Source of the DNA: Holophaga sp. | GTDB lineage: Bacteria > Acidobacteriota > Holophagae > Holophagales > Holophagaceae | Assembly: GCA_031292735.1 (NCBI GenBank) | Contig: JARLGP010000014.1 | Coordinates: 1 to 26,051 of the forward strand | Direction: 5' to 3' | DNA length: 26,051 bases | Shown here: positions 17,725 to 24,811 of the stretch, one piece after another | How the letters are laid out: every line of letters starts with the position of its first letter | How positions within the stretch are numbered: position 1 is the first letter of the stretch | Notes under the pieces: generated by a model | The model's database searches: none | Told to the model about the DNA's origin: nothing | The model's input: only the letters and a program-made list of their open reading frames with translations | Program-made: the position numbers and the translations under genes

Positions 17725-18684
17725 CTAGGGAACTTGTTCCCCGTGCGGGTTGCAGAGAAGGAACAGGACGGCCATGCGCACGGGCACGCCGTGGGTGACC
17801 TGTTGCAGGATAAGGCTGTTGGGGCCGTCGGCCACTTCCGAGGTGATTTCCACCCCGCGGTTGATGGGGCCGGGATGCAGCACGGCCACGTCCGGCTTGC
17901 ACAGCTTCATGCGGGCCGCGTTGAGCTGGTAGAAGCGGGCGTATTCGCTCTGGCCGGGGATGAAGGCGCCGGTGCCCCGCTCGAACTGGCAGCGCAGGGT
18001 CATGACCGCGTCCTGGCTGGGCAGGGCGGCCTCCATGTCGTTCCAGATCTTCACGTCGGGCCAGGTCTCCTGCATGCCTTCGGGAATCAGGGTGGGCGGC
18101 CCCACCAGGCTCACTTCGGCGCCCATCTTGGTGAGCAGCCAGAGGTTGGAACGGACCACCCGGCTGTTGCGGATATCGCCGACGATGGCCACGCGCAGGC
18201 CTTCCAGGCGGCCGAAGCGCTTGCGCAGGGTGTAGGCGTCCAGCAGGGCCTGGGTGGGATGTTCGTGGGCGCCGTCGCCGGCGTTGACGATGTTGGCCCG
18301 GATGTGCCGGGCCAGGAGGGCGTGGGCGCCCGGGGCGGAGTGGCGCATGACGATCAGGTCGGGCCGCATGGACCCGAGGTTCATGGCGGTGTCGACCAGG
18401 GTCTCGCCCTTGCTCAGGGAGCTGGAGTCGGCGTCGAAGTTGATGATCTCGGCGGAGAGGCGCTTCTCGGCGATCTCGAAGCTGTTGCGGGTGCGGGTGG
18501 AATTCTCGAAGAACAGGTTGACCACCAGCCGCTTGCGCAGGGCCGGGACGATCTTGATCTCGGGCCGCTCGCAGACTTCCTCGAAGGCCCGGGCCTGGTC
18601 CAGGATGGCCGTGATGTCTTCCGGGCTCAGCGGCTGGATGCCCAGCAGGTGCCGGTGGGGAAAGAGGTAACGGGGTGCGGTCAT
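17725..18684 (-). CDS. pyrB: Aspartate carbamoyltransferase, catalytic chain
   Basis: A 319-residue enzyme catalysing carbamoyl phosphate plus aspartate to carbamoyl-aspartate, the committed step of pyrimidine synthesis. The carbamoyl-phosphate loop FFENSTRTRNSFE has STRTR at 62-66; Ser91-Lys92 in SLSKGET form the loop reaching in from the neighbouring subunit; MRHSAPGAHA, HPTQALLDAYTL at 142-153, and HPGPINRGVEI complete the active site. The start is placed at 18684, one base after the pyrR stop (TGA, A, ATG), so the two are coupled. No regulatory chain gene (pyrI) is next to it, which fits regulation by PyrR instead. The length agrees with the 300-320 residues usual in the family. Confidence 0.97.
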   Translation of the reverse strand: MTAPRYLFPHRHLLGIQPLSPEDITAILDQARAFEEVCERPEIKIVPALRKRLVVNLFFENSTRTRNSFEIAEKRLSAEIINFDADSSSLSKGETLVDTAMNLGSMRPDLIVMRHSAPGAHALLARHIRANIVNAGDGAHEHPTQALLDAYTLRKRFGRLEGLRVAIVGDIRNSRVVRSNLWLLTKMGAEVSLVGPPTLIPEGMQETWPDVKIWNDMEAALPSQDAVMTLRCQFERGTGAFIPGQSEYARFYQLNAARMKLCKPDVAVLHPGPINRGVEITSEVADGPNSLILQQVTHGVPVRMAVLFLLCNPHGEQVP

Positions 18685-18685
18685 T

Positions 18686-19231
18686 TCAGCTTCGTCCTTC
18701 CAGAAATACCCCATCAACACCGTCCACGTCCTGCACCTTGACTGAGACCCGCTGGGTGAGGGGCACATCCAGCTTCAGGCCCATGAAGTCCGGCTGGATC
18801 GGCAACTGCCGCCCGCCCCGGTCGGCCAGCACCGCCAGCCAGATCCGGTCCGGCCGGCCGTGGTCCAGCAGCGCGTCCATGGCGGCGCGGATGGTGCGGC
18901 CGGTGAAGATCACGTCGTCCACCAGCACCACGGTGCGGTCCTTCAGCGTGAAGGGGATCTCGGTGGGGCGCACGATGGGGCTGCCGGCCAATTCCGACAG
19001 GTCGTCCCGGTAGAGGGTGATGTCCAGGGCGCCCAGGGGGATCTCCCGCTGCAGGTTGTCCTGGAGCATGACTGCCAGCCGTTCGGCCAGGTACAGGCCG
19101 CGGGTGCGGATGCCGACCAGCGCCATGGCTTCGTTGTTGCCGAAGGCCGCGGCGATCTCCCGGCACAGCCGCTGTAGATGGACTTCCATCTGCCTGGCAT
19201 CGAGCAGGCATGGCGCTGGGGTATCTGGCAT
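18686..19231 (-). CDS. pyrR: Bifunctional pyr operon regulator / uracil phosphoribosyltransferase
   Basis: A 181-residue phosphoribosyltransferase-fold protein, the same length as B. subtilis PyrR. PyrR binds a stem-loop in pyr mRNA when UMP or UTP is high and so lowers pyr expression; it also converts uracil and PRPP to UMP. The PRPP-binding motif VVLVDDVIFTGRT is at 101-113, and LVGIRTRGLYLAERL near residue 38-52 is typical. The strong AGGAGG five bases before the ATG at 19231 fixes the start. It heads a pyrR-pyrB-gpmI run with gaps of 1 and 11 bases. A sequence resembling the PyrR binding loop overlaps its own ribosome-binding site (separate entry). Confidence 0.96.
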   Translation of the reverse strand: MPDTPAPCLLDARQMEVHLQRLCREIAAAFGNNEAMALVGIRTRGLYLAERLAVMLQDNLQREIPLGALDITLYRDDLSELAGSPIVRPTEIPFTLKDRTVVLVDDVIFTGRTIRAAMDALLDHGRPDRIWLAVLADRGGRQLPIQPDFMGLKLDVPLTQRVSVKVQDVDGVDGVFLEGRS

Positions 19232-19233
19232 GG

Positions 19234-19246
19234 AACCTCCTGGATC
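19234..19246 (-). promoter_or_regulatory. Candidate PyrR-binding loop overlapping the pyrR ribosome-binding site
   Basis: The minus strand reads GATCCAGGAGGTT, which is the PyrR loop pattern (ARUCCNGNGAGGYU) with one base fewer in the loop. It can fold as a short stem with a bulged U and a four-base loop, and it contains the AGGAGG that starts pyrR. Binding here would block translation, as known for PyrR in mycobacteria. The missing base makes this uncertain. Confidence 0.3.
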
Positions 19247-19260
19247 AGCTCTAGGCTTCC

Positions 19261-19266
19261 AGTGTA
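19261..19266 (-). promoter_or_regulatory. Possible -10 element for pyrR
   Basis: TACACT on the minus strand (4/6 match to TATAAT) lies 30 bases before the pyrR ATG. It would give a leader of only about 23 bases, too short for an attenuator. The -35 region is not convincing. Confidence 0.25.
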
Positions 19267-19320
19267 TCGGATGGATCGGCTTTTTGCGCGGCGTGGAGCC
19301 CCGGGCCGCGGCTGGTTGGG

Positions 19321-19965
19321 CTAATCCGTAATGAGGGCGCGCAGTTCGTCGTTGCCGAAATCGGAACTGCAGCTGATCACCACGGCGCAATGGCCGGGCT
19401 GGCTCGGGGGCAGGTCCACCTGGGCGCTGAAGCTGCCGTCGGCGTCGGTCTTGCCTCCGGCCAGGATGCCGGCCTTCTTGAAGCTGGAGATCAGCCGCAC
19501 CGCCACGTCGGCCCCGGCCACCGGGTTCTGGCTGGCGCACAACCGGGCCCGGATGCTGAAGCTGAAGGGCCGGCCGAACACCGGGCGGATGGGCTGGTCC
19601 AGCACCAGCTCCAGGGTGTCCAGGTCGCCGTCGTGGGCCAGGTACTCCAGGATGGCCTGGTCCAGGGGCCGGTCGTTGAACACGTGCTGCTCGGCCACCT
19701 GGGGATCGTTGGGGGTGGTGTCGTACTTGCCGTTCTTGATGTCCCGGATGACGGACTTGTGCTGCTCGTCCATGCGGGCCTGGATGATCTGGTCCTGCTG
19801 CGGCTCGGCCAGCAGGTCTTCGTAGGTGCCGCGGTAGCTGTCCAGGATCTCGCCGCCCAGGTAGATCAGGGTCTCGATCTTCGGGTTGCCCAGCCCCTTG
19901 TCCTCGGTCTGCACGTGGAAGATCCGGCTGCCGTGGCGGACATCGCTGTTGTAGCCGGTGATCAC
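19321..19965 (-). CDS. Conserved unknown protein with a GYNSDVRHGSR N-terminus
   Basis: A 214-residue protein I recognise only as a conserved unknown seen in Acidobacteriota and deltaproteobacterial genomes. The first 65 residues (GYNSDVRHGSRIFHVQTEDK, ETLIYLGGEILDSYRGTYEDLL) form the conserved part. The last 85 look like a beta-sandwich, with GGKTDADGSFSAQVDLPP resembling the turn of carboxypeptidase-regulatory or CNA_B-like domains. There is no signal peptide or membrane segment. The start is a GTG at 19965 that overlaps the stop of the upstream receiver gene in the four bases GTGA, so the two are translationally coupled and probably work together. The biochemical role is unknown. Confidence 0.8.
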   Translation of the reverse strand: MITGYNSDVRHGSRIFHVQTEDKGLGNPKIETLIYLGGEILDSYRGTYEDLLAEPQQDQIIQARMDEQHKSVIRDIKNGKYDTTPNDPQVAEQHVFNDRPLDQAILEYLAHDGDLDTLELVLDQPIRPVFGRPFSFSIRARLCASQNPVAGADVAVRLISSFKKAGILAGGKTDADGSFSAQVDLPPSQPGHCAVVISCSSDFGNDELRALITD

Positions 19966-21242
19966 CGGGCTTCCTTCGACTGCAGCCGCTCGGCCAGGTC
20001 CGGCATGACCTCCCAGGCCACTTCGCGCAGCACCTGGTCGCCCAGCCGCGCCACCAGGGCCTTGGCCAGCCGGTCCATGAGCACCGGGTCGGCCAGCAGG
20101 GTCGCGAGGGGATCCGGCACGGCCTCGGCCGGGGGAGGCTCGGGGCTGGGCACCTCGGGCGTCGTCATGGGCGCCATGGGGGCTTCCAGCAGGCTGGAAA
20201 GGCTGGTGGCCGCCTGGGAGGCGGTGGGCGGATCGAGGATGTCGGAAAGGGTGATGACCTCCGGCGCGGCGGCCGGCGCTTCCGGCGCGGCCGGGGGCTC
20301 CGGCCCGCCCAGGGCGATGCCCACCATGGCGTCGCTGTCGTCGGACCAGTCGATCGGCTCGCCCAGCTCCAGCAGGCTCCCGGAGCCCTCCGACGCGGTC
20401 TCGGCCTGGCCGATGGGGTGGTCCATGGCCGGGCCCAGATCGGGCAGCTGGTCGGCGAACGCCTGGGTGGACTCCACCGGCAGGTCCGGCAGGGTGTCGG
20501 CCAGGAGGAACTCGGGCACCGCCAGGGCGGGGTTGCCCTCCGGGGCCGGGGCCTCCGCCGCGCCCGCTTCCAGCGCTTCCGCGGCCGGCATGGCGCTGGT
20601 GGGGAAGGTGAGGTTCTGCAGGCCTTCCAGGTCCAGTCCCTCCAGGTCGAGCGGCTCGGGTTCCGCTTCCGGCGCCTGGGCCTCCTCTTCGGGCGCCTCC
20701 GGCAGCAGGTCGTCGGGGCCCAGCAGCAGGAGGTCGGAGTCGTCCTCGGCGCCCTGCAAGTCCGCCCCCTTCAAGTCGTCCGCGCCGAGCAGGTCCGGCT
20801 GGGTCGGGAGGGTGGCGGTGATCGCCGCTTCCGGGGGCGGAACCGGAACGGGCGGCGGCGGCGGGGGCGCCACCGGCATTTCCATGAGGCGCTTGACCCG
20901 GTCGCCCAGGTCGCGCAGCTCCACCGGCTTCTTCAGGAAACCCTGGATGGGGGCCAGCCTGAGCTTTTCCGGGTCGACCATGTCCAGCACGCCGGCCATC
21001 ATGGCCACGGGCATCCGCGCGGTGGAATCGGTTTCGCGCAGCTGCTTGAGCAGCGCCCAGCCGTCCATTCCAAGCATGGAGGTGTCTACGAGCGCCACAT
21101 CAAACTGGTCTCCCTGGTTGACCAGGGCCATGGCTTGGGCGCCGGAGTCGCAGGAAATCAGCTGAACGTCGCTGGTGGCTAACAGGGTCTCGGCGATTTT
21201 GTGGATGCTGGGGTTGTCGTCCACGAGGAGAAGACGGGGCAT
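19962..21242 (-). CDS. Receiver-domain protein with long acidic Pro/Ala-rich linker and C-terminal helical motif
   Basis: A 426-residue protein. Residues 1-120 are a receiver domain with Asp8-Asp9, phospho-acceptor Asp53 (ALVDTSMLGMDGW) and Lys105 (FLKKP), but the usual Thr/Ser after strand 4 is absent: the segment is PVAMMAGVLD. A linker of about 260 residues, rich in Pro, Ala, Glu, Asp and Leu, follows, starting with a polyproline tract (MPVAPPPPPPVPVPPP) and containing acidic repeats such as LDLEGLDLEGL. The last 42 residues (DPVLMDRLAKALVARLGDQV and REVAWEVMPDLAERL) form a compact helical motif that recurs at the ends of some deltaproteobacterial regulators. GAGG lies six bases before the ATG. 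No DNA-binding domain is seen. It is coupled to the conserved unknown downstream. Confidence 0.88.
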   Translation of the reverse strand: MPRLLLVDDNPSIHKIAETLLATSDVQLISCDSGAQAMALVNQGDQFDVALVDTSMLGMDGWALLKQLRETDSTARMPVAMMAGVLDMVDPEKLRLAPIQGFLKKPVELRDLGDRVKRLMEMPVAPPPPPPVPVPPPEAAITATLPTQPDLLGADDLKGADLQGAEDDSDLLLLGPDDLLPEAPEEEAQAPEAEPEPLDLEGLDLEGLQNLTFPTSAMPAAEALEAGAAEAPAPEGNPALAVPEFLLADTLPDLPVESTQAFADQLPDLGPAMDHPIGQAETASEGSGSLLELGEPIDWSDDSDAMVGIALGGPEPPAAPEAPAAAPEVITLSDILDPPTASQAATSLSSLLEAPMAPMTTPEVPSPEPPPAEAVPDPLATLLADPVLMDRLAKALVARLGDQVLREVAWEVMPDLAERLQSKEAR

Positions 21243-21308
21243 GAGGGACCTCGGGATGCCGGTGTTCGATGAAATGGCTGCGCTAACGCTAACAGAAACC
21301 GGCCCCTC

Positions 21309-22619
21309 CTAGGGGAGTTTCAGGGCCTTTCGCACCAAGCCGAGTCTTCCGGAGGGCTGGAGCCGCTCCAGCAGGGCCCGGTCGCCCACCCAGACCCAGG
21401 CGGCTCCGGAGGCTTCCCGCAGGGCCACTTCCGGCCCGCCGGGAAGCCAGCCCCGCACCGAGGCCCGCAGTCCGGAGGCGGTGATCCATTCCGAGCGGTT
21501 GGCCCGCACCAGGGCCTGGCGCTGGCGCTCCTTGGGCAGCGGGGAGGGGGTGCCCCAGCGCACGTCCCAGGCGCTGGCGGCCTGGTCCCTGGACCACCAG
21601 GCCCAGGCCGGGTCGTAGGGCGGCCAGGGCGGGGTCTCCGGCGGCACCGGCTCCCACTTGGCCTGGTCCAGCGGCCCGGCCTTGCGCTGCACGGAGCCGT
21701 CCTTCTTCTCGCTGACGGTCAGGGCCATCTGCAGCGGCGGCTGGGCATAGAGCACTCCGGGGCCGGCGGCCTCGCGCCTCCAGATGCCCTTGGCGCGGGT
21801 CCACAGGGTCCAGAGGTTGCCGCTGGACACCCAGAGGCGGTCGCGCAGCGGAAACCAGAGCCGGGCTCCCGGCTGCCAGGGCACCATCAGGCGCGCCCCG
21901 GGCAGGTCCTTGCCGTCGTCCCAGAGGTGCTCCTGGCGGGTGGGCCAGGCCCGGGGCGGGGTGGGCAGGCCCTTCTCGTCCCAGGGGGCCAGGGTGGCCG
22001 GGGGGATCTCCGCCTCCACCGGCAGGGCGGTGAGCAGCAGGCCGGTGGCCGGGCCCGGCGGGCGCAGTCCCAGCAGCACCGCCTGGCCATCCCAGCTGAA
22101 CCGGCTCCAGGGGCCGCTGTCCGTGCTCCACAGCACCCGGCCTTCGGGCACCTCCAGAAGCCGGGTCTCGAACCGCAGGGGGGACAGCATGAGCGTCACC
22201 AGGAGCCGGTTGCCCTTGGCCGGATCCAGCCGGGCCGAGGCGATCGGCGCGTCGAACCGGTAGTGCCGCCACTCCAGCCCGCGCCAGAGGGCCACCTCGC
22301 TGTGGCCTTTGGGGCCATTGATGGCCAGGCCCTGGTCGGCCAGGTAGGCCGAGGCCGGCTCCCAGGGGGTGCCGAAGCCGCCGCCGTACGGCCAGGCCTT
22401 GTCCTGGTCCGGATCCTGGGCACCCTGGAAGCGCGGCGCCCAGCCGTCCAGGAGGCGGTATTCGGCCAGGGTCTCGAAGCTCTCCATTGACAGTTCCAGG
22501 GGCGCATCCGCTACCATCGCCCCACCTTCCCGAGTGGATCGGGGCGCCTGGACGAACGCCAACAACACGAGCATCGCCGCGATGAACATGCTGGCAAACA
22601 GGTAACGTTTAGGGATCAC
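21309..22619 (-). CDS. Unknown membrane-anchored, Trp-rich protein
   Basis: A protein of about 436 residues that I do not recognise. The N-terminus VIPKRYLFASMFIAAMLVLL has two basic residues and then a hydrophobic helix, so it is a signal anchor or uncleaved signal peptide, and the rest is probably periplasmic. The remainder is rich in Trp and Pro with repeated short strands (RVLWSTDSGPWSRFSWDGQ, LWVSSGNLWTLWTRAKGIW), as in beta-propeller or beta-sandwich proteins, but I cannot name a fold. The start is uncertain: GTG at 22619 has GGAGG 12 bases before it, a longer spacing than usual; ATG at 22655 would add 12 residues without a ribosome-binding site; ATG at 22589 would remove the basic residues. 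It is divergent from the CYTH gene with a 52-base gap. Confidence 0.7.
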   Translation of the reverse strand: MIPKRYLFASMFIAAMLVLLAFVQAPRSTREGGAMVADAPLELSMESFETLAEYRLLDGWAPRFQGAQDPDQDKAWPYGGGFGTPWEPASAYLADQGLAINGPKGHSEVALWRGLEWRHYRFDAPIASARLDPAKGNRLLVTLMLSPLRFETRLLEVPEGRVLWSTDSGPWSRFSWDGQAVLLGLRPPGPATGLLLTALPVEAEIPPATLAPWDEKGLPTPPRAWPTRQEHLWDDGKDLPGARLMVPWQPGARLWFPLRDRLWVSSGNLWTLWTRAKGIWRREAAGPGVLYAQPPLQMALTVSEKKDGSVQRKAGPLDQAKWEPVPPETPPWPPYDPAWAWWSRDQAASAWDVRWGTPSPLPKERQRQALVRANRSEWITASGLRASVRGWLPGGPEVALREASGAAWVWVGDRALLERLQPSGRLGLVRKALKLP

Positions 22620-22671
22620 CGCCGGGTCCAACCTCCAACCACATGATGCAATCATTTGAGGAGCAACTGCC

Positions 22672-23193
22672 ATGAAACATGCCGGACCTCTGGAAGTGGA
22701 AGTCAAGCTGCATATCCCGTCCACCGCGGCGATGCGGCCGCGTCTGGCCCAGGCCGGATTCACCTTGGCGCACCCGGAAGCCACGGAGGCGAACCGCCTG
22801 TGGGACCGGGCGGGGACCCTGCTGGAGAAGGACTGCGCGCTGCGGCTGCGCCAGTACGGCGACCAGGCGACCCTCACCTGGAAGGGCGCCCGGGTGCCCG
22901 ACGCCCAGCTGAAGATCCGCCCCGAGCTGGAGACCGGAGTGGCCGATCCGGCGGCCATGGAAGCCATTCTCCAGGCCCTGGGCTTCGCCCCGGTGCTGGA
23001 GATGGTGAAGACCCGCGCCATCTGGGTCCGGGGCGAGCTGGAGGCCTGCCTGGACGATACGCCGTACGGCAGCTTCCTGGAGCTGGAAGGGGCCCGGGAG
23101 GCCATCGCCGGGGCCATGGCCGAGCTGGGCCTGGATCCGGCCCAGACCGAACCGCGCAGCTACGCGGTGCTGTACTCGGCCAGGACGTCTTAA
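22672..23193 (+). CDS. CYTH-domain protein (CyaB / thiamine-triphosphatase-like)
   Basis: A 173-residue cytoplasmic protein of the CYTH family, whose members bind triphosphate compounds in a beta-barrel tunnel with divalent metal and act as class IV adenylate cyclases, thiamine triphosphatases or inorganic triphosphatases. The signature ExExK is at residues 8-12 (EVEVK); basic and acidic tunnel residues follow in ALRLRQYG, LTWKGAR, LKIRPELE and the C-terminal CLDDTPYGSFLELEG. The length suits a single domain with no CHAD partner. Sequence alone does not tell cyclase from triphosphatase; triphosphatase activity is the commoner finding in bacteria. The start is supported by GAGGAG eight bases upstream. 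It leads a plus-strand run that includes a GNAT and a ureohydrolase, 90 bases later. Confidence 0.9.
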   Translation: MKHAGPLEVEVKLHIPSTAAMRPRLAQAGFTLAHPEATEANRLWDRAGTLLEKDCALRLRQYGDQATLTWKGARVPDAQLKIRPELETGVADPAAMEAILQALGFAPVLEMVKTRAIWVRGELEACLDDTPYGSFLELEGAREAIAGAMAELGLDPAQTEPRSYAVLYSARTS

Positions 23194-23255
23194 CGCGTTT
23201 GTTCCCGAAAAGGAGCCTTCCGGCGATCTCCCGGCATCAAGCCGTCACGGCCGGG

Positions 23256-23274
23256 CCTGATCTTCTAGATCAGG
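23256..23274 (+). promoter_or_regulatory. Hairpin overlapping the GNAT ribosome-binding site
   Basis: An eight-base perfect stem (23256-23263 with 23267-23274, loop TCT) ends in the first three bases of AGGAGG (23272-23277), the ribosome-binding site of the acetyltransferase gene at 23284. Folding could partly hide that site. It is not followed by a T run, so a terminator is less likely. Confidence 0.5.
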
Positions 23275-23283
23275 AGGTGCCCA

Positions 23284-23823
23284 ATGGCTCCCATCCAGAT
23301 TCAAGATGCCCTGCCCAACGCCCCCCGCTACGACATCCGGCCGGTGGGTTCCGATGATTTCCAACACCTGCTCCGGCTGGAGCGGGAGATCTGGAGTGAA
23401 GACGCCGCCGGAATGCTCTGCCCGCACTACCTCCGGCTGTGCACCGACCTCTACTCGGACTGGTGCTTCATCGCCATGGACGGGGAACGGCCGGTGGGCT
23501 ACGTCCTGAACTTCCCCAAGGGCAAGATCAACTACTGCGCCACCCTGGCGGTGCATCCCGACTACCAGAAGACCCGGGTGAACTACCTGCTGATCCGGGC
23601 CATGGTGAAAAAGCTCATCCTGGAGGACGTGGACGAGTGCCGCTTCCTGGTCGAGCCCGACAACCACGACGCCCGCAGCGTCCACGAGGCCCTGGGCGCC
23701 AGGGTGGTCAGGCAGGTGGACGACTTCTACTGGAAGGGCGACCGGCGGCTCTGGTCGGTCATCGACAAGCAGGACATGGAGCGCATCCGCGCCCGCTACA
23801 CCCGCCTGAAGCTGGTTTCCTAG
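23284..23823 (+). CDS. GNAT-family N-acetyltransferase
   Basis: A 179-residue protein of the GNAT fold, which transfers an acetyl group from acetyl-CoA to an amine. The fold is seen as YDIRPVGSDDFQHLLRLERE at the start, the strand-4/motif A region CATLAVHPDYQKTRVNYLLI at 85-104, and the C-terminal SVHEALGARVVRQVDDFYWKG. The acetyl-CoA pyrophosphate loop normally reads Q/R-x-x-G-x-G/A; here it is QKTRVN (95-100), lacking both glycines, so cofactor binding may be altered. AGGAGG lies six bases before the ATG. The ureohydrolase gene begins 12 bases after the stop, so the two are co-transcribed, which suggests an amine or guanidino compound as substrate; that is inference. Confidence 0.85.
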   Translation: MAPIQIQDALPNAPRYDIRPVGSDDFQHLLRLEREIWSEDAAGMLCPHYLRLCTDLYSDWCFIAMDGERPVGYVLNFPKGKINYCATLAVHPDYQKTRVNYLLIRAMVKKLILEDVDECRFLVEPDNHDARSVHEALGARVVRQVDDFYWKGDRRLWSVIDKQDMERIRARYTRLKLVS

Positions 23824-23835
23824 CGCGAGGTCATC

Positions 23836-24774
23836 TTGAATCCTGAAGCCCTTCTGGAATGCCTGCGCACCGGGCTGACGCCCTTCATGGGCCTGCCCAT
23901 GCAGATCGAAGCGGGGCCGGTGCCCGGCGTGGTGCTGGGCGCTCCGTACGACGGCGGGGTCATCAACCGGCCCGGGGCGCGGTTCGGCCCCTGGGCGATC
24001 CGCAACGCCACCATGGGCATGGGCCGGATGCCCATGCCCATGCGGCTGCAGGGCCAGGACGAAGGCGGCCGCGGCCTGGCGGCGGCGGACTGGGTGGACG
24101 GCGGCAACATCCCCACCCGCCCCTTCGACATGGAAGAGGCCCTGGGCGCAGTGCAGCAGACCATGGCCGCCTGGATCGGCCAGGGCGCCCGCACCCTGAT
24201 GCTGGGCGGCGACCACCTCATGACCCTGGGCGCGCTGCGCGCCCACGCGGCCAAGGCCGGCCCGCTGGGCCTGCTGCACCTGGACGCCCATCCGGACGCG
24301 GCCCACGGCGAACTCTGGGGTACCAAGTACCATCACGGCACCTGGCTGCGCCAGGCCATCGAGGAAGGCCTGGTGGACCCCCGGCACACGGTCCAGATCG
24401 GGCTCCGCTCGCCCCGGTTCGACAGCGAGGAGCTGGTGTTCCTGGCGGATTCCGGAGTGCGCATGTGGACCCCCTGGGACCTGGAGGACCAGCGCCTGAA
24501 TGCCCAGTTCCAGGGCGACATCGCCCGGGTGGGCCAGAGGCCGGCCTACGTGAGCGTGGACCTGGACGTGCTCGACCCGTCCTGCTGCCCGGCGGTGGCC
24601 GAACCGGTTCCCGCCGGGCTGTCCGTGATGGAGGTGTTCACTCTGCTGCGCAACATCCACCGTTGGGCCCGGCCCTGGGTGGGCGCCGACATCATGGAGC
24701 TGGCCCCCGCCCTGGAAGGCTCGGAGACCTCGGCCCGGGCCGCCGCCCACATCGCGCTCCAGCTGTTCGGCTGA
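23836..24774 (+). CDS. Arginase/agmatinase-family ureohydrolase
   Basis: A 312-residue metal-dependent hydrolase that removes urea (or a related group) from a guanidino compound. All six binuclear Mn ligands are present: His127 in GGDHLMT, Asp150, His152 and Asp154 in HLDAHPDA, Asp242 and Asp244 in SVDLDVLDPS. NRPGARFGPWAIR near residue 44-56 is typical of agmatinases. The substrate loop after the last metal site reads PAVAEPVPAGL instead of the common PGTGTPExGGL, so agmatine is likely but guanidinobutyrate, proclavaminate-like or other guanidino acids are possible. The start is a TTG at 23836, five bases after GAGG; the first in-frame ATG would remove 17 residues. It follows the GNAT gene by 12 bases and precedes an unknown by 37. 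Confidence 0.88.
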   Translation: MNPEALLECLRTGLTPFMGLPMQIEAGPVPGVVLGAPYDGGVINRPGARFGPWAIRNATMGMGRMPMPMRLQGQDEGGRGLAAADWVDGGNIPTRPFDMEEALGAVQQTMAAWIGQGARTLMLGGDHLMTLGALRAHAAKAGPLGLLHLDAHPDAAHGELWGTKYHHGTWLRQAIEEGLVDPRHTVQIGLRSPRFDSEELVFLADSGVRMWTPWDLEDQRLNAQFQGDIARVGQRPAYVSVDLDVLDPSCCPAVAEPVPAGLSVMEVFTLLRNIHRWARPWVGADIMELAPALEGSETSARAAAHIALQLFG

Positions 24775-24811
24775 GGCGTTCCATCCCGACGTTTTCCCTG
24801 GAGGTAGCATC

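Noticed and set aside
21303..21315. Small palindrome CCCCT/AGGGG at the stop of the Trp-rich unknown gene
   Set aside because: Five pairs with a three-base loop and no T run; expected by chance in this base composition.
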